Below, in pieces: positions 25,021 through 32,305 of a DNA stretch of 64,000 nucleotides (position 1 is its first letter; every line of letters begins with the position of its first letter). The notes beneath the pieces were generated by a model. That model had not been told where the DNA came from. It was given only the letters and a program-made list of their open reading frames with translations, and did no database searches. The DNA is taken from positions 186,001 to 250,000 of the forward strand of contig NZ_FXTD01000003.1 in the NCBI RefSeq assembly GCF_900182635.1, written 5' to 3'. Origin of the DNA: Halorubrum cibi (GTDB lineage Archaea > Halobacteriota > Halobacteria > Halobacteriales > Haloferacaceae). The translations under genes were made by a program, and so were the position numbers.

Positions 25021-27408
25021 CTATCTCCCCGTCTCGAACCGGTCGATTGCGAGCGAAAGCATGTCCGTGCTGACCGGCTGGAACTCCTCGCGCTCGTGGT
25101 CAGGGAGGTACTTTCGAACGCCGTTCCAGGACTCCCGGGCGTAGCGCGCATCGAGCAGGACTCGAAGGCCGCGCTCGTCGGATCCGCGAACGACCCTTCC
25201 GACGGCCTGTCGGGCCTTCCTGACGGCGGGGACGGTGAGTGCGGTCTCGAACCCCGACTCGAAGCGCCTATCGTAGGCCGCGATCACCGCCCGCGTTCGG
25301 GGTCTGGCGGTGTTGATGATGGGGACGCCGCAGACGACGGCCGCGGCGAGCCGGTCCCCGCGGTAGTCGACCCCTTCCGTGAGCGTTCCTCTGAGGCTGG
25401 TGACGAGGACCTTCCCTTCGCCCTCGAAGAAGGCGTGCTTGAGCGACTCGGTCTCGCGGTCGCCCGAGGACTCGTCGAGCAGCACCGATTTCTCGAGACG
25501 GACGTCCAGCTCGTCGGCGAACCACGCCGCCTCGGCGTAGTTCGGCGCGCCGACCAGCACGTTCCCCTCGCGACTCGCGACCGTCTCGACCGCATCGAGG
25601 TGGGCGAGCCGGGTCTCGGTCCGCTCGCCCGGCGCGCCGCGGTTGGCGTGCGTGAACTTCGGCGCGTCGACCGCGAAGCTCGCGCGGTTCTCGGGGGGAA
25701 ACGAGAGCCCGTACGTCCGTTCGACGACCGGCCGGCCCCGCTCGGCGAGGTGATCGAGTCCCGTTACCTCTCGAAACACGTCCATCGGTTCGAGCGTCGC
25801 GCTCATCACCACGCCACCGCCGAACTCCCCAAGTCGCTCGCCGATCGGCCCGCTCGGGAGGCAGTTGTACAGCGCGAGGCTCGCGTTGTACGCGCGCCGC
25901 CAGGAGTCCGGCGGCTCCGTCTCGTCGCGGGTGCGCTCGAGGTCGATGGCCCGGAAGAAGTCGGTGTGGCCCTCGCGGTACCACGCGTTGAGGGTGCGGC
26001 CGACGCCGGGTGCGGCGCGCCGTTTGTCCTCGTCTTCGAGCGTGTCGAGCACGCGCTTGACCGTCGCGCCGACGGCGGGCGCGCGCGACCAGACGCGGTC
26101 GCGGTATCCGGCCTCCTCCGCCCACGTCGTGATCTCGTCCTCGGCGGGCTCCTCGGGGTCCCGTAGCGGGATCTCGTCGTCCTCGAGGTCGCGCATCGAC
26201 GCCCGCCAGTCCGGACGCTCGCGGTCGAGATGGGCGGTGACCCGGCGATCCAGCTCCTCCCGGAGGTCACCGTAGAACTCCCGAACCGCCTCCAGTTCCT
26301 CGATCGTCACGTCGCTCTCCTCGAGTTCCCCGCGGACGAGGTCCGCGTCCTCGGATTCGGCGCCCTCCCGCTCGAAGGAGAGCGGCTGGACGATGCGGGT
26401 GATCTCCGAAACCGCGTCACGGAGGCTCGCGTCGGCGACCGCGTCGCTGACGAGGTCCCGCACGCGCGGCTCCAGCATGTGCGCTTCGTCACAGACGAGG
26501 AACGTCTCGTCGTCCATCAGCGCGCCCGTGAACGTCGCGGCCGTGGTCGGGTCGAACGCGTGGTAGTAGTTGCCGATCACGACCTCGACCTCGGGTACGA
26601 GCGCGCCCATCACCGAGTGTGGACACGAGCCGTGGCCCGCCGAGAGGCGGACGAGTTCCTCGGCGTCGACGTGGCCGAGCTCGGTGGCGTCGAACGGGAC
26701 CGCCTCCGCCGGGTCGCCGCCGTCGTCGGGGACGTCGTCGAGAAACCCCGCGTAGAAGGGACAGAACTCGGTCTCGCCGAACGTCTCGGTGTCCGGGGGG
26801 TACGGCGTCGGCTCGCCGTCGACGGTCAGGTAGTCGGCGGCGGGGCCGTCGGTCGATCCGCCTCCGGCCGCGCCGCTCCCGTTCCTCGAGTCCAGCAGGC
26901 CGACCTGTTGGCTCCGCGCCTCGCTCGCGAGAGCGCCGGCGGTCGTCTCGCCGCCCTCGCCGACGAGGTTCCGAGTGCGCTCGCGGAGCCCCTCACAGCG
27001 CTCGTAGACGTTCTCGCGGTCGATCCCGCCGCGGTTCTCGCGGGCGTACGGACAGACGTCCGCCTTGCCGACGAGAGTCAACCCGGAGACGGAGTCGTAG
27101 CCGTCCGGGAGGTTCGCGTTGATCGTCTCGAGATCCGTCTCGAACTGGCGGAGCTGCTGTTTGACGCTCGTGAGCACGAACACGCGCTCAAACTCGGAAT
27201 TCGGATCGCGGACGCGGTCGATCCCGGCGGTCAGCGCCAGCATCGTCTTGCCGGTCCCGCACGCGCCCTCGAGCGCGAGGAAGCCGCCGTCCTCGGCGGC
27301 GTCGATCGCTGCGTCGATGCCGTCCGCCTGTTCGGGGTACGGCTCCTCGTGGCCAAAGACGTCGGCCCACCGCGGATCGTCGGTCACTACGCCGGGGTTA
27401 CGCCCCAT
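25021..27408 (-). CDS. XPD/Rad3-family Fe-S DNA helicase
   Basis: A 795-aa superfamily 2 helicase unwinding DNA 5'-3', related to XPD, Rad3 and DinG; role in repair or recombination. Walker A is GACGTGKT (residues 48-55) and Walker B is CDEAH. Four cysteines between them (in KADVCPYA, YERCEGL, TEFCPFYA and HGSCPHSV) are placed like the [4Fe-4S] ligands of XPD. The C-terminal helicase domain shows VLVTSLRGTLTEGVDY and the arginine finger region AVGRVVRGSDERG. The insertion between the second and third cysteine contains a low-complexity stretch. It stands alone on the minus strand. Confidence 0.9.
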   Translation of the reverse strand: MGRNPGVVTDDPRWADVFGHEEPYPEQADGIDAAIDAAEDGGFLALEGACGTGKTMLALTAGIDRVRDPNSEFERVFVLTSVKQQLRQFETDLETINANLPDGYDSVSGLTLVGKADVCPYARENRGGIDRENVYERCEGLRERTRNLVGEGGETTAGALASEARSQQVGLLDSRNGSGAAGGGSTDGPAADYLTVDGEPTPYPPDTETFGETEFCPFYAGFLDDVPDDGGDPAEAVPFDATELGHVDAEELVRLSAGHGSCPHSVMGALVPEVEVVIGNYYHAFDPTTAATFTGALMDDETFLVCDEAHMLEPRVRDLVSDAVADASLRDAVSEITRIVQPLSFEREGAESEDADLVRGELEESDVTIEELEAVREFYGDLREELDRRVTAHLDRERPDWRASMRDLEDDEIPLRDPEEPAEDEITTWAEEAGYRDRVWSRAPAVGATVKRVLDTLEDEDKRRAAPGVGRTLNAWYREGHTDFFRAIDLERTRDETEPPDSWRRAYNASLALYNCLPSGPIGERLGEFGGGVVMSATLEPMDVFREVTGLDHLAERGRPVVERTYGLSFPPENRASFAVDAPKFTHANRGAPGERTETRLAHLDAVETVASREGNVLVGAPNYAEAAWFADELDVRLEKSVLLDESSGDRETESLKHAFFEGEGKVLVTSLRGTLTEGVDYRGDRLAAAVVCGVPIINTARPRTRAVIAAYDRRFESGFETALTVPAVRKARQAVGRVVRGSDERGLRVLLDARYARESWNGVRKYLPDHEREEFQPVSTDMLSLAIDRFETGR

Positions 27409-27507
27409 CCCGGTTAAACCTTCAGAGGCGTGTCGGTCGGACCGGAACCGCTCGCCCGCGCACCAACACGGTCACTCACTCGCTCACGCACCGGCACGTC
27501 CCCACGG

Positions 27508-28683
27508 TCACTCGGTCGCGGTCCCGCGCCCTCCGGGAAGCCCCCTGCCGACGTGGAGCGCGCCGAGGACGGCGGCGACCGCGAGGACCCCGACCCCGCC
27601 GGCGACGAACGCGGCGTCGAACCCGATCCGCTCGGCCGCGACACCGAGGGTGCCGCTGCCCGTCGATTCGAAGAGCAGTGCGATCCCGCTGAAGACGGCG
27701 TACGCGCTCGCGCGGTTGTCGGCGGGAAGCGAGTCGAGCAGGAACGTGTCGGCAGCGGGAAACATCGCGTGGGCGACGAAGCCGATCGCGACGGTGGCGA
27801 CCACCAGCATGACGGCGGATTCGACGACGACGAGCGCGAGGATCGAACCGCCGAAGGAGACGAGAATACCGAGGAGATACGGGATCTGCGGGAGCCTGTC
27901 GGCGAGCTGGCCGCCGAACCAGAACGCCGGCAGTCCGGCCGCGAAGACGACCGTGAGGAGCGTGTTCGCGAGTCCCGTCGAGAGCCCCTTGGTCCCGGTC
28001 AGGTACGTGACGTAGAAGTTGAACACGCCCTGCCAGACGAATCCGGGGGCGGCCACGACGACGACCACGAGGAGGATGACCCGCCAGTGGCGCAACGCGG
28101 ACCGGAAGTCCCGGTCCGCGCCCGCGCTCTCGGGGAGCGGCTCCCGTCGGAGCACGACGAACAGGACGGCGGTGACGGCGATCGCCGCCGTCGCGAGTAT
28201 TCGAAACACGTCGTTCCACCCCGCGACGACGAGGATACCGACCACGACGCCGGGAGCGATAACGGCCGCGAGCTGGCTCGCGGCCCCGTGGATACCGATG
28301 GCACGACCGCGACCGCTCGGGAACAGCTCGGCGACGAGCGGCACCGCGGCGACGAAGTACGCCCCGGAGGCGAGTCCGATGGAGAGCGCCCCCGCTTGGA
28401 GCGCCCGGATGGATCCGGCGCTCCCGGTGAACGTCGCCGCCGCGGAGAGCGCGATCCCGGAGCCCAACACCACGTAGTGTCTGGGGACCCGCGTGAGGAG
28501 GTAACCGACCGGGATCCGCGGGAGCGCCGAGCCCACCCACACCAGCGTCGTGACGGAGCCGACGACCGCGGGGCTCGCCCCGAACTCGGAACCGATCGTG
28601 GGGACGAGCGGCGCGAACGCGACGCGTCCGAGGTTGATGAGAAAGACGAGCCCGCAGAGCGTGCCGAAGGCCCGCCGGGTCAT
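27508..28683 (-). CDS. Major facilitator superfamily transporter
   Basis: A 391-aa protein with about 12 transmembrane helices. The first loop shows the MFS motif pattern (LVWVGSALPRIPVGYLLTRVPRH) between helices 2 and 3, and the sixth to seventh helix loop contains REPLPESAGADRDFRSALRHW. The substrate is unknown. It shares about 12 helices and overall layout with four other MFS genes in the window (48763, 50122, 55937, 62387). The ATG at 28683 is the natural start. Confidence 0.88.
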   Translation of the reverse strand: MTRRAFGTLCGLVFLINLGRVAFAPLVPTIGSEFGASPAVVGSVTTLVWVGSALPRIPVGYLLTRVPRHYVVLGSGIALSAAATFTGSAGSIRALQAGALSIGLASGAYFVAAVPLVAELFPSGRGRAIGIHGAASQLAAVIAPGVVVGILVVAGWNDVFRILATAAIAVTAVLFVVLRREPLPESAGADRDFRSALRHWRVILLVVVVVAAPGFVWQGVFNFYVTYLTGTKGLSTGLANTLLTVVFAAGLPAFWFGGQLADRLPQIPYLLGILVSFGGSILALVVVESAVMLVVATVAIGFVAHAMFPAADTFLLDSLPADNRASAYAVFSGIALLFESTGSGTLGVAAERIGFDAAFVAGGVGVLAVAAVLGALHVGRGLPGGRGTATE

Positions 28684-28752
28684 ACCGGTCGGTGTCGGGC
28701 GGTCCCGCAGTCGGACGGGCCGGTCAGCGCCGGCGGAACGACCTCTCGGCCG

Positions 28753-29412
28753 TCACACGCCACAGACGTCGAAGAGGTCGTCCAGCGTCTCGATCTCCCA
28801 GGTCGGCCAGACGTTGAGTTCCCAGTCGCGGCGGTGCGGACGGCGGATGAACGCGGAGTCGACTCCCGCGTTCTGTGCGGCTTTCACGTCGGACTCGTTG
28901 TCGCCGACGAAGAGCGCCGAGTCGGCGTCCAGATCGCCGAGCGCCTGCTCGAGGTAGTGCGGGTTGGGTTTCCGGAGTTGGAGGCTGTGGATCGTGGGCT
29001 CACGCCCGTAGGCCGCGCCGAACTCCTCGAAGCCGTCGAAGTGATCGACGAGGAAGTCGACGGTCGCCTGCTGGTTCGAGGAGACGATCCCCATCTTCAC
29101 GTCGAGGTCGCCGAGGGTGTCGAGGTCGTTGTACGGGGTCTTGCGGCCCGCGCGCGCCTCCTGCTGTTGTGCTCTCGAGACCACGTCGTCGCGCGTCCGC
29201 CAGAACGATCCGGGATCGAGGTCGTACGTTTGACAGACGGTCCCCACGCTGCCGGGGGTAGCGCCGATCGTCATCCGCTCTACGTCGTCGGGGTCGGGGT
29301 CGTCGACGCCGCACTCCTCGAACGCGTCCCGGGTAGCCTCCCGGAGCACGTCGAAGCGCGTGCGGCCGACGAGAACACCGTCGTTGTCGAAGACGACGGT
29401 ATCGTATCTCAT
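28753..29412 (-). CDS. HAD family hydrolase
   Basis: A 219-aa HAD phosphatase of the phosphoglycolate-phosphatase-like group. Catalytic motif I is FDNDGVL (nucleophile D8, acid/base D10), motif II is IVSSNQ, motif III is the lysine in LRKPNPHYL, and motif IV is FVGDNESDVKAAQNAG. A helical cap lies between residues 15 and 85. The substrate is unknown. A TATA-like element (minus strand TTTTTA, 29436-29441) about 26 nt upstream supports the start at 29412. It shares its direction with the MFS gene 69 nt downstream. Confidence 0.88.
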   Translation of the reverse strand: MRYDTVVFDNDGVLVGRTRFDVLREATRDAFEECGVDDPDPDDVERMTIGATPGSVGTVCQTYDLDPGSFWRTRDDVVSRAQQQEARAGRKTPYNDLDTLGDLDVKMGIVSSNQQATVDFLVDHFDGFEEFGAAYGREPTIHSLQLRKPNPHYLEQALGDLDADSALFVGDNESDVKAAQNAGVDSAFIRRPHRRDWELNVWPTWEIETLDDLFDVCGV

Positions 29413-29435
29413 ACGATTCGTCCTCGCCCGACGCG

Positions 29436-29441
29436 TAAAAA
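29436..29441 (-). promoter_or_regulatory. TATA-like element for the HAD hydrolase
   Basis: Reads TTTTTA on the minus strand, about 26 nt upstream of the ATG at 29412. Confidence 0.45.
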
Positions 29442-29624
29442 CGTTTCACCTCGGAGATGCGTGCCGTTCAAGGCCGCGTCGACCGGGAAACGGGCCGATA
29501 TCGGGACGTTCGTCGCCACCGCTGACGGCGACGGCACCCCTTCGACCCTGACGATCCGCGACCGACGGCGACGACACGGTTACAATCGCCGGCGATGACG
29601 GCACACACGACGCGAACACTACCC

Positions 29625-30041
29625 ATGATAGCAATCGACATCGACGGAACCACGTTCACGGCCGAACTCCACGAGGACCGAGCGCCCGAGTCGGTCGCGG
29701 CGGTTCGCGAGTTCCTGCCGCTGGAGTCGGAGCTCATGCACGTTCGTTGGAGCGGGATCGCCACCTGGATCGACATCGACGAGATCGACCTCCCGGAGAT
29801 CCCCCGGGAGAACCACACGGTCTATCCGTCGCGCGGCGACCTCCTGTTGTACCCGGGGTATCGGAACGAACAGGAGATCCTCCTCCCCTGCGGACCGACC
29901 TGCTTCAAGAGTCCCGCGGGCGAGCTCGCCGGCAACCACTTCGCGACGGTCGACGCGACCGCGGAGGAGCTCCGCGAGATCGAACGGGCGACGCTCCGCG
30001 ACGGCGTCCACGACGTCGAGATCAGGGAAGTCGACTCGTAG
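29625..30041 (+). CDS. DUF3830 family protein (cyclophilin-like fold)
   Basis: A 138-aa protein, start chosen at the second in-frame ATG (MIAIDIDGTTFTAELHEDRA); the first at 29595 adds ten unlikely residues. The sequence has the DUF3830 pattern: a cyclophilin-like beta-barrel with ELMHVRWSGIATWID, then YPSRGDLLLYPGY and a CGPTCFKSPAGELAGNHFAT segment. It lacks obvious catalytic residues for prolyl isomerisation. The role is unknown. The spacer to its left (29413-29624) holds nothing recognisable except the HAD promoter. Confidence 0.72.
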   Translation: MIAIDIDGTTFTAELHEDRAPESVAAVREFLPLESELMHVRWSGIATWIDIDEIDLPEIPRENHTVYPSRGDLLLYPGYRNEQEILLPCGPTCFKSPAGELAGNHFATVDATAEELREIERATLRDGVHDVEIREVDS

Positions 30042-30160
30042 TCGCGGCGCGCGTCCGGTCGAGAATTCGACGTGGATCGGGGCGGCTCGACGCGACCGAC
30101 ACCGATCGAACCGCTTCGGTGAAACCGCCGGTTTTTGTGCTACCGCGGAGGAGGTCCGGC

Positions 30161-30661
30161 ATGCGCGTGAGCGTCATCGGCGGGGGTTCGATCCCGCCGG
30201 ACACGGCGGCGGTCGCGGAGGAGCTCGGAGCCGAACTCGCGGAGCGCGGCCACGCCGTCGTCTGCGGCGGCCTCGGCGGCGTGATGGAGGCGGTCTGTCG
30301 GGGCGCTCACGAGGCGAGAGACGGGGACGAAACGAGAAGGAGGGATGAAACGGGGGACGGGGCCGAGACGATCGGGATCCTCCCGACCGATCGGCGCGCC
30401 GATGCGAATCCGTACGTCACGACCCCCATCGCGACCGGGCTCGGCCACGCCCGCAACGCGCTCGTGGTGATGAACGGCGACGCCGCGATCGCGGTGAACG
30501 GCGGCCCGGGGACGCTCTCGGAGATCGGACTCGCGCTCGCGCACGGCCGGGCGGTCGCGGGGCTCGACACCCACGACGTGGCCGGCGTCGAGGCGGTCGC
30601 GTCGCCGGCCGCCGCGGTCGACCACGTCGAGGCTGCGGTGGGGACGGTCTCGAGTCCCTGA
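30161..30661 (+). CDS. TIGR00725/LOG-like Rossmann-fold protein
   Basis: A 166-aa protein of the lysine-decarboxylase-like Rossmann family that includes LOG (cytokinin riboside monophosphate phosphoribohydrolase) and TIGR00725. The nucleotide-binding glycine loop appears as VIGGGSIPPDT and VVCGGLGGVMEAVCRGA; the catalytic-like loop is VNGGPGTLSEIGLAL, equivalent to PGGxGTxxE. A small basic-acidic insert (DGDETRRRDETGDG) sits near residues 55-70. Both a TTTTT element 28 nt upstream and a GGAGGAGG ribosome site precede the ATG. Nucleotide hydrolysis is plausible but unproven. Confidence 0.82.
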   Translation: MRVSVIGGGSIPPDTAAVAEELGAELAERGHAVVCGGLGGVMEAVCRGAHEARDGDETRRRDETGDGAETIGILPTDRRADANPYVTTPIATGLGHARNALVVMNGDAAIAVNGGPGTLSEIGLALAHGRAVAGLDTHDVAGVEAVASPAAAVDHVEAAVGTVSSP

Positions 30662-30708
30662 CCGACATCGGCGAAAACGGTAACCGGATCGGCCGAGAAG
30701 TCGGTCCG

Positions 30709-30866
30709 ATGTCGCTCGCGATCGTCCTCCTCTACGGCCTCGTCGGGTTCGGTCTGGTCTCGTTCGCCGCGTTCGTCGGGTCGATACGGGCGCTCCAGGT
30801 GTACTTCGACCCGACGCGGACAGCTACTTCCTCGACGACGACCACGACCCGCCGGAGTTCGAGTGA
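30709..30866 (+). pseudogene. Small membrane protein gene with a probable one-base frameshift
   Basis: The ATG at 30709 opens a frame encoding one long hydrophobic helix (LAIVLLYGLVGFGLVSFAAF), then SIRALQVYFD. After GAC at 30808-30810 this frame runs into low-complexity Thr/Ser and over the end of dph2. A different frame beginning two bases later reads DADSYFLDDDHDPPEFE and stops at 30864-30866. That tail is acidic and plausible for a haloarchaeal protein. One extra C in the C run at 30810-30812 would join them into a protein of about 52 aa. Either the gene is broken, or the sequence has a one-base error. Confidence 0.6.
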
Positions 30867-30887
30867 CGGGGCGGTCGGGTCGGCCGC

Positions 30888-31928
30888 CTACCAGGTGTCG
30901 TGGAACGTGTCGAACTCGATCTGGTCGAGCGGGCGCTCGCCGATCGCGGCCTCGTACTCGCCGGGGGTCAACATGGGCTTGTGGAACCGCGGGCCGTCGT
31001 CTGTCGTGATCCGAGGACAGCCGGTGTTGACGAACGCGTCCATGTCGAAGTTGCGGAGGCGGTCGGGGGTCACCTCGTCCATCGTGATCAGGTAGGCGTT
31101 CTCGTTGTTCTCGACGATCTCCTGTGCCGTCTCCCAGCGTCCCTGGCCGATCTTCGTACAGAAGATGACGCCCCACTTCTCCGCGTCCATCGCCTTGTGG
31201 ACCGAGGCGTACCGCTGTTTGAGGAACTGGTCGTGTTCGGCGATCGACACCGCGTTATTGACGGGATCGGCGATGACGACGGTCTTCTCCGGGTGTTCCA
31301 TCGCGAGACCGACCGGGTGGAACTTCCCGCCGCCGACGTACAGCACCTGGTCGGCGGGGATGTCCGCGGAGGCGTAGTTACAGCCCAGCACCTGCCCCTC
31401 CTTCGTGAGCCGGTCGTCGCCGCGGCGGGTGTGGACCTCGTAGCCGCGCTCCTCAAGCCAGTCGGTCATCTCCTCGAAGCGGTTCATGTGCTGGGCGGTC
31501 GTGACGAGCCCCACGTCGGGGTCCTCCTCGGGGTCGGGCAGCTCCTCGAGCGACTCCTCCATGATCGGGAAGGGGTCGACGTTGGAGAACAGGGGCACGT
31601 AGACGATGCTGTCTGACTCCTTCATCGGCGTGTGGCCGAAGTGGACGAAGACGTCCGTCCGGCGCATCAGGTAGGTGTCGAGGTCGCAGGCGCCGTAACA
31701 CGGCTGCCCCGACAGCATGAACGTCACGTCGTCGGGGGCGACCTCGCGGAGGTCGTCGGCGACCTGCGGGCCGCGGCGTTTGAGCCCCTCCGGGAACTGG
31801 AGGCCGACCTTGCTCGCGTCCCGCTCCTCGATGGCCTCGACGATCCGGTCGAGTTCGTAGTCCCACTCTCGGTCGTGTTTCAGCGACATCCCCGTCTTGG
31901 TGAGGTCGCCCTCCGTGGACCCGCTCAT
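30888..31928 (-). CDS. dph2: Diphthamide biosynthesis enzyme Dph2
   Basis: Radical enzyme using a [4Fe-4S] cluster to cut SAM and transfer its 3-amino-3-carboxypropyl group to a histidine of elongation factor 2, the first step to diphthamide. The 346-aa protein carries cysteine motifs in each domain: GQPCYGACD (C77, C81), VLGCNYAS and VNTGCPRITTDD. IVYVPLF and VVIADPVNN segments match the three-fold repeat of Dph2. A TATA element (minus GGTTTAACC at 31953-31961) is about 29 nt upstream. Confidence 0.94.
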   Translation of the reverse strand: MSGSTEGDLTKTGMSLKHDREWDYELDRIVEAIEERDASKVGLQFPEGLKRRGPQVADDLREVAPDDVTFMLSGQPCYGACDLDTYLMRRTDVFVHFGHTPMKESDSIVYVPLFSNVDPFPIMEESLEELPDPEEDPDVGLVTTAQHMNRFEEMTDWLEERGYEVHTRRGDDRLTKEGQVLGCNYASADIPADQVLYVGGGKFHPVGLAMEHPEKTVVIADPVNNAVSIAEHDQFLKQRYASVHKAMDAEKWGVIFCTKIGQGRWETAQEIVENNENAYLITMDEVTPDRLRNFDMDAFVNTGCPRITTDDGPRFHKPMLTPGEYEAAIGERPLDQIEFDTFHDTW

Positions 31929-31952
31929 GTCGATCGGATCGTGGGTCTGGAC

Positions 31953-31961
31953 GGTTAAACC
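31953..31961 (-). promoter_or_regulatory. TATA element for dph2
   Basis: GGTTTAACC on the minus strand, centred about 29 nt upstream of the ATG at 31928, typical leaderless spacing. Confidence 0.55.
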
Positions 31962-32061
31962 GCGCGTTCGACGGTCGAGGCGTCGGGGACGGCCGACTCG
32001 GCGGGGACGGTCGGGGCGTCGGAGAGGGTCGAGCCCGGCCCGTCGGTTCCGAGCGGGGCCG

Positions 32062-32211
32062 CTACTCCACGTCGCCGCCGTGGAACAGCGTCAGCTCCTC
32101 GGCCTCGTAGACGTCGATGAGTTCGGTCACGATCTCGTCATACTCCTCGTCGTCCCGCCGGAGCGCGTCGAGCCGTTCGACGGTCGACTCGTCGAGGTGT
32201 ATCTGGGGCAC
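32062..32211 (-). CDS. DUF7557-type small protein, antitoxin-like
   Basis: A 49-aa acidic protein starting at a GTG at 32211 (PQIHLDESTVERLDALRRDD) and ending YEAEELTLFHGGDVE. The first half resembles a ribbon-helix-helix or CopG-like strand and helix (IHLDESTVERLDALR, IVTELIDVYEA), the layout of small haloarchaeal DUF7557 proteins annotated as antitoxin-like. No toxin gene lies beside it: the flanking genes are Dph2 and the CHAT-like protein. Function unassigned. Confidence 0.65.
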   Translation of the reverse strand: MPQIHLDESTVERLDALRRDDEEYDEIVTELIDVYEAEELTLFHGGDVE

Positions 32212-32305
32212 GTCGGGGGAGTTCGTCGCTCGGGTTCAAAAGCGCACGGTCGTGTTCGCGGAGGCGGAAGCGCGACCGTCGAACGGTTCGCCTCCGCGCT
32301 CGGCG

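Noticed and set aside
30709-31095. 128-aa protein in the frame of the 30709 start
   Set aside because: After residue 34 it is Thr/Ser-rich and runs antisense to dph2; the acidic tail in the shifted frame is more plausible.
32062-32211. Toxin-antitoxin pair
   Set aside because: Only an antitoxin-like small protein is present; neither neighbour resembles a toxin.
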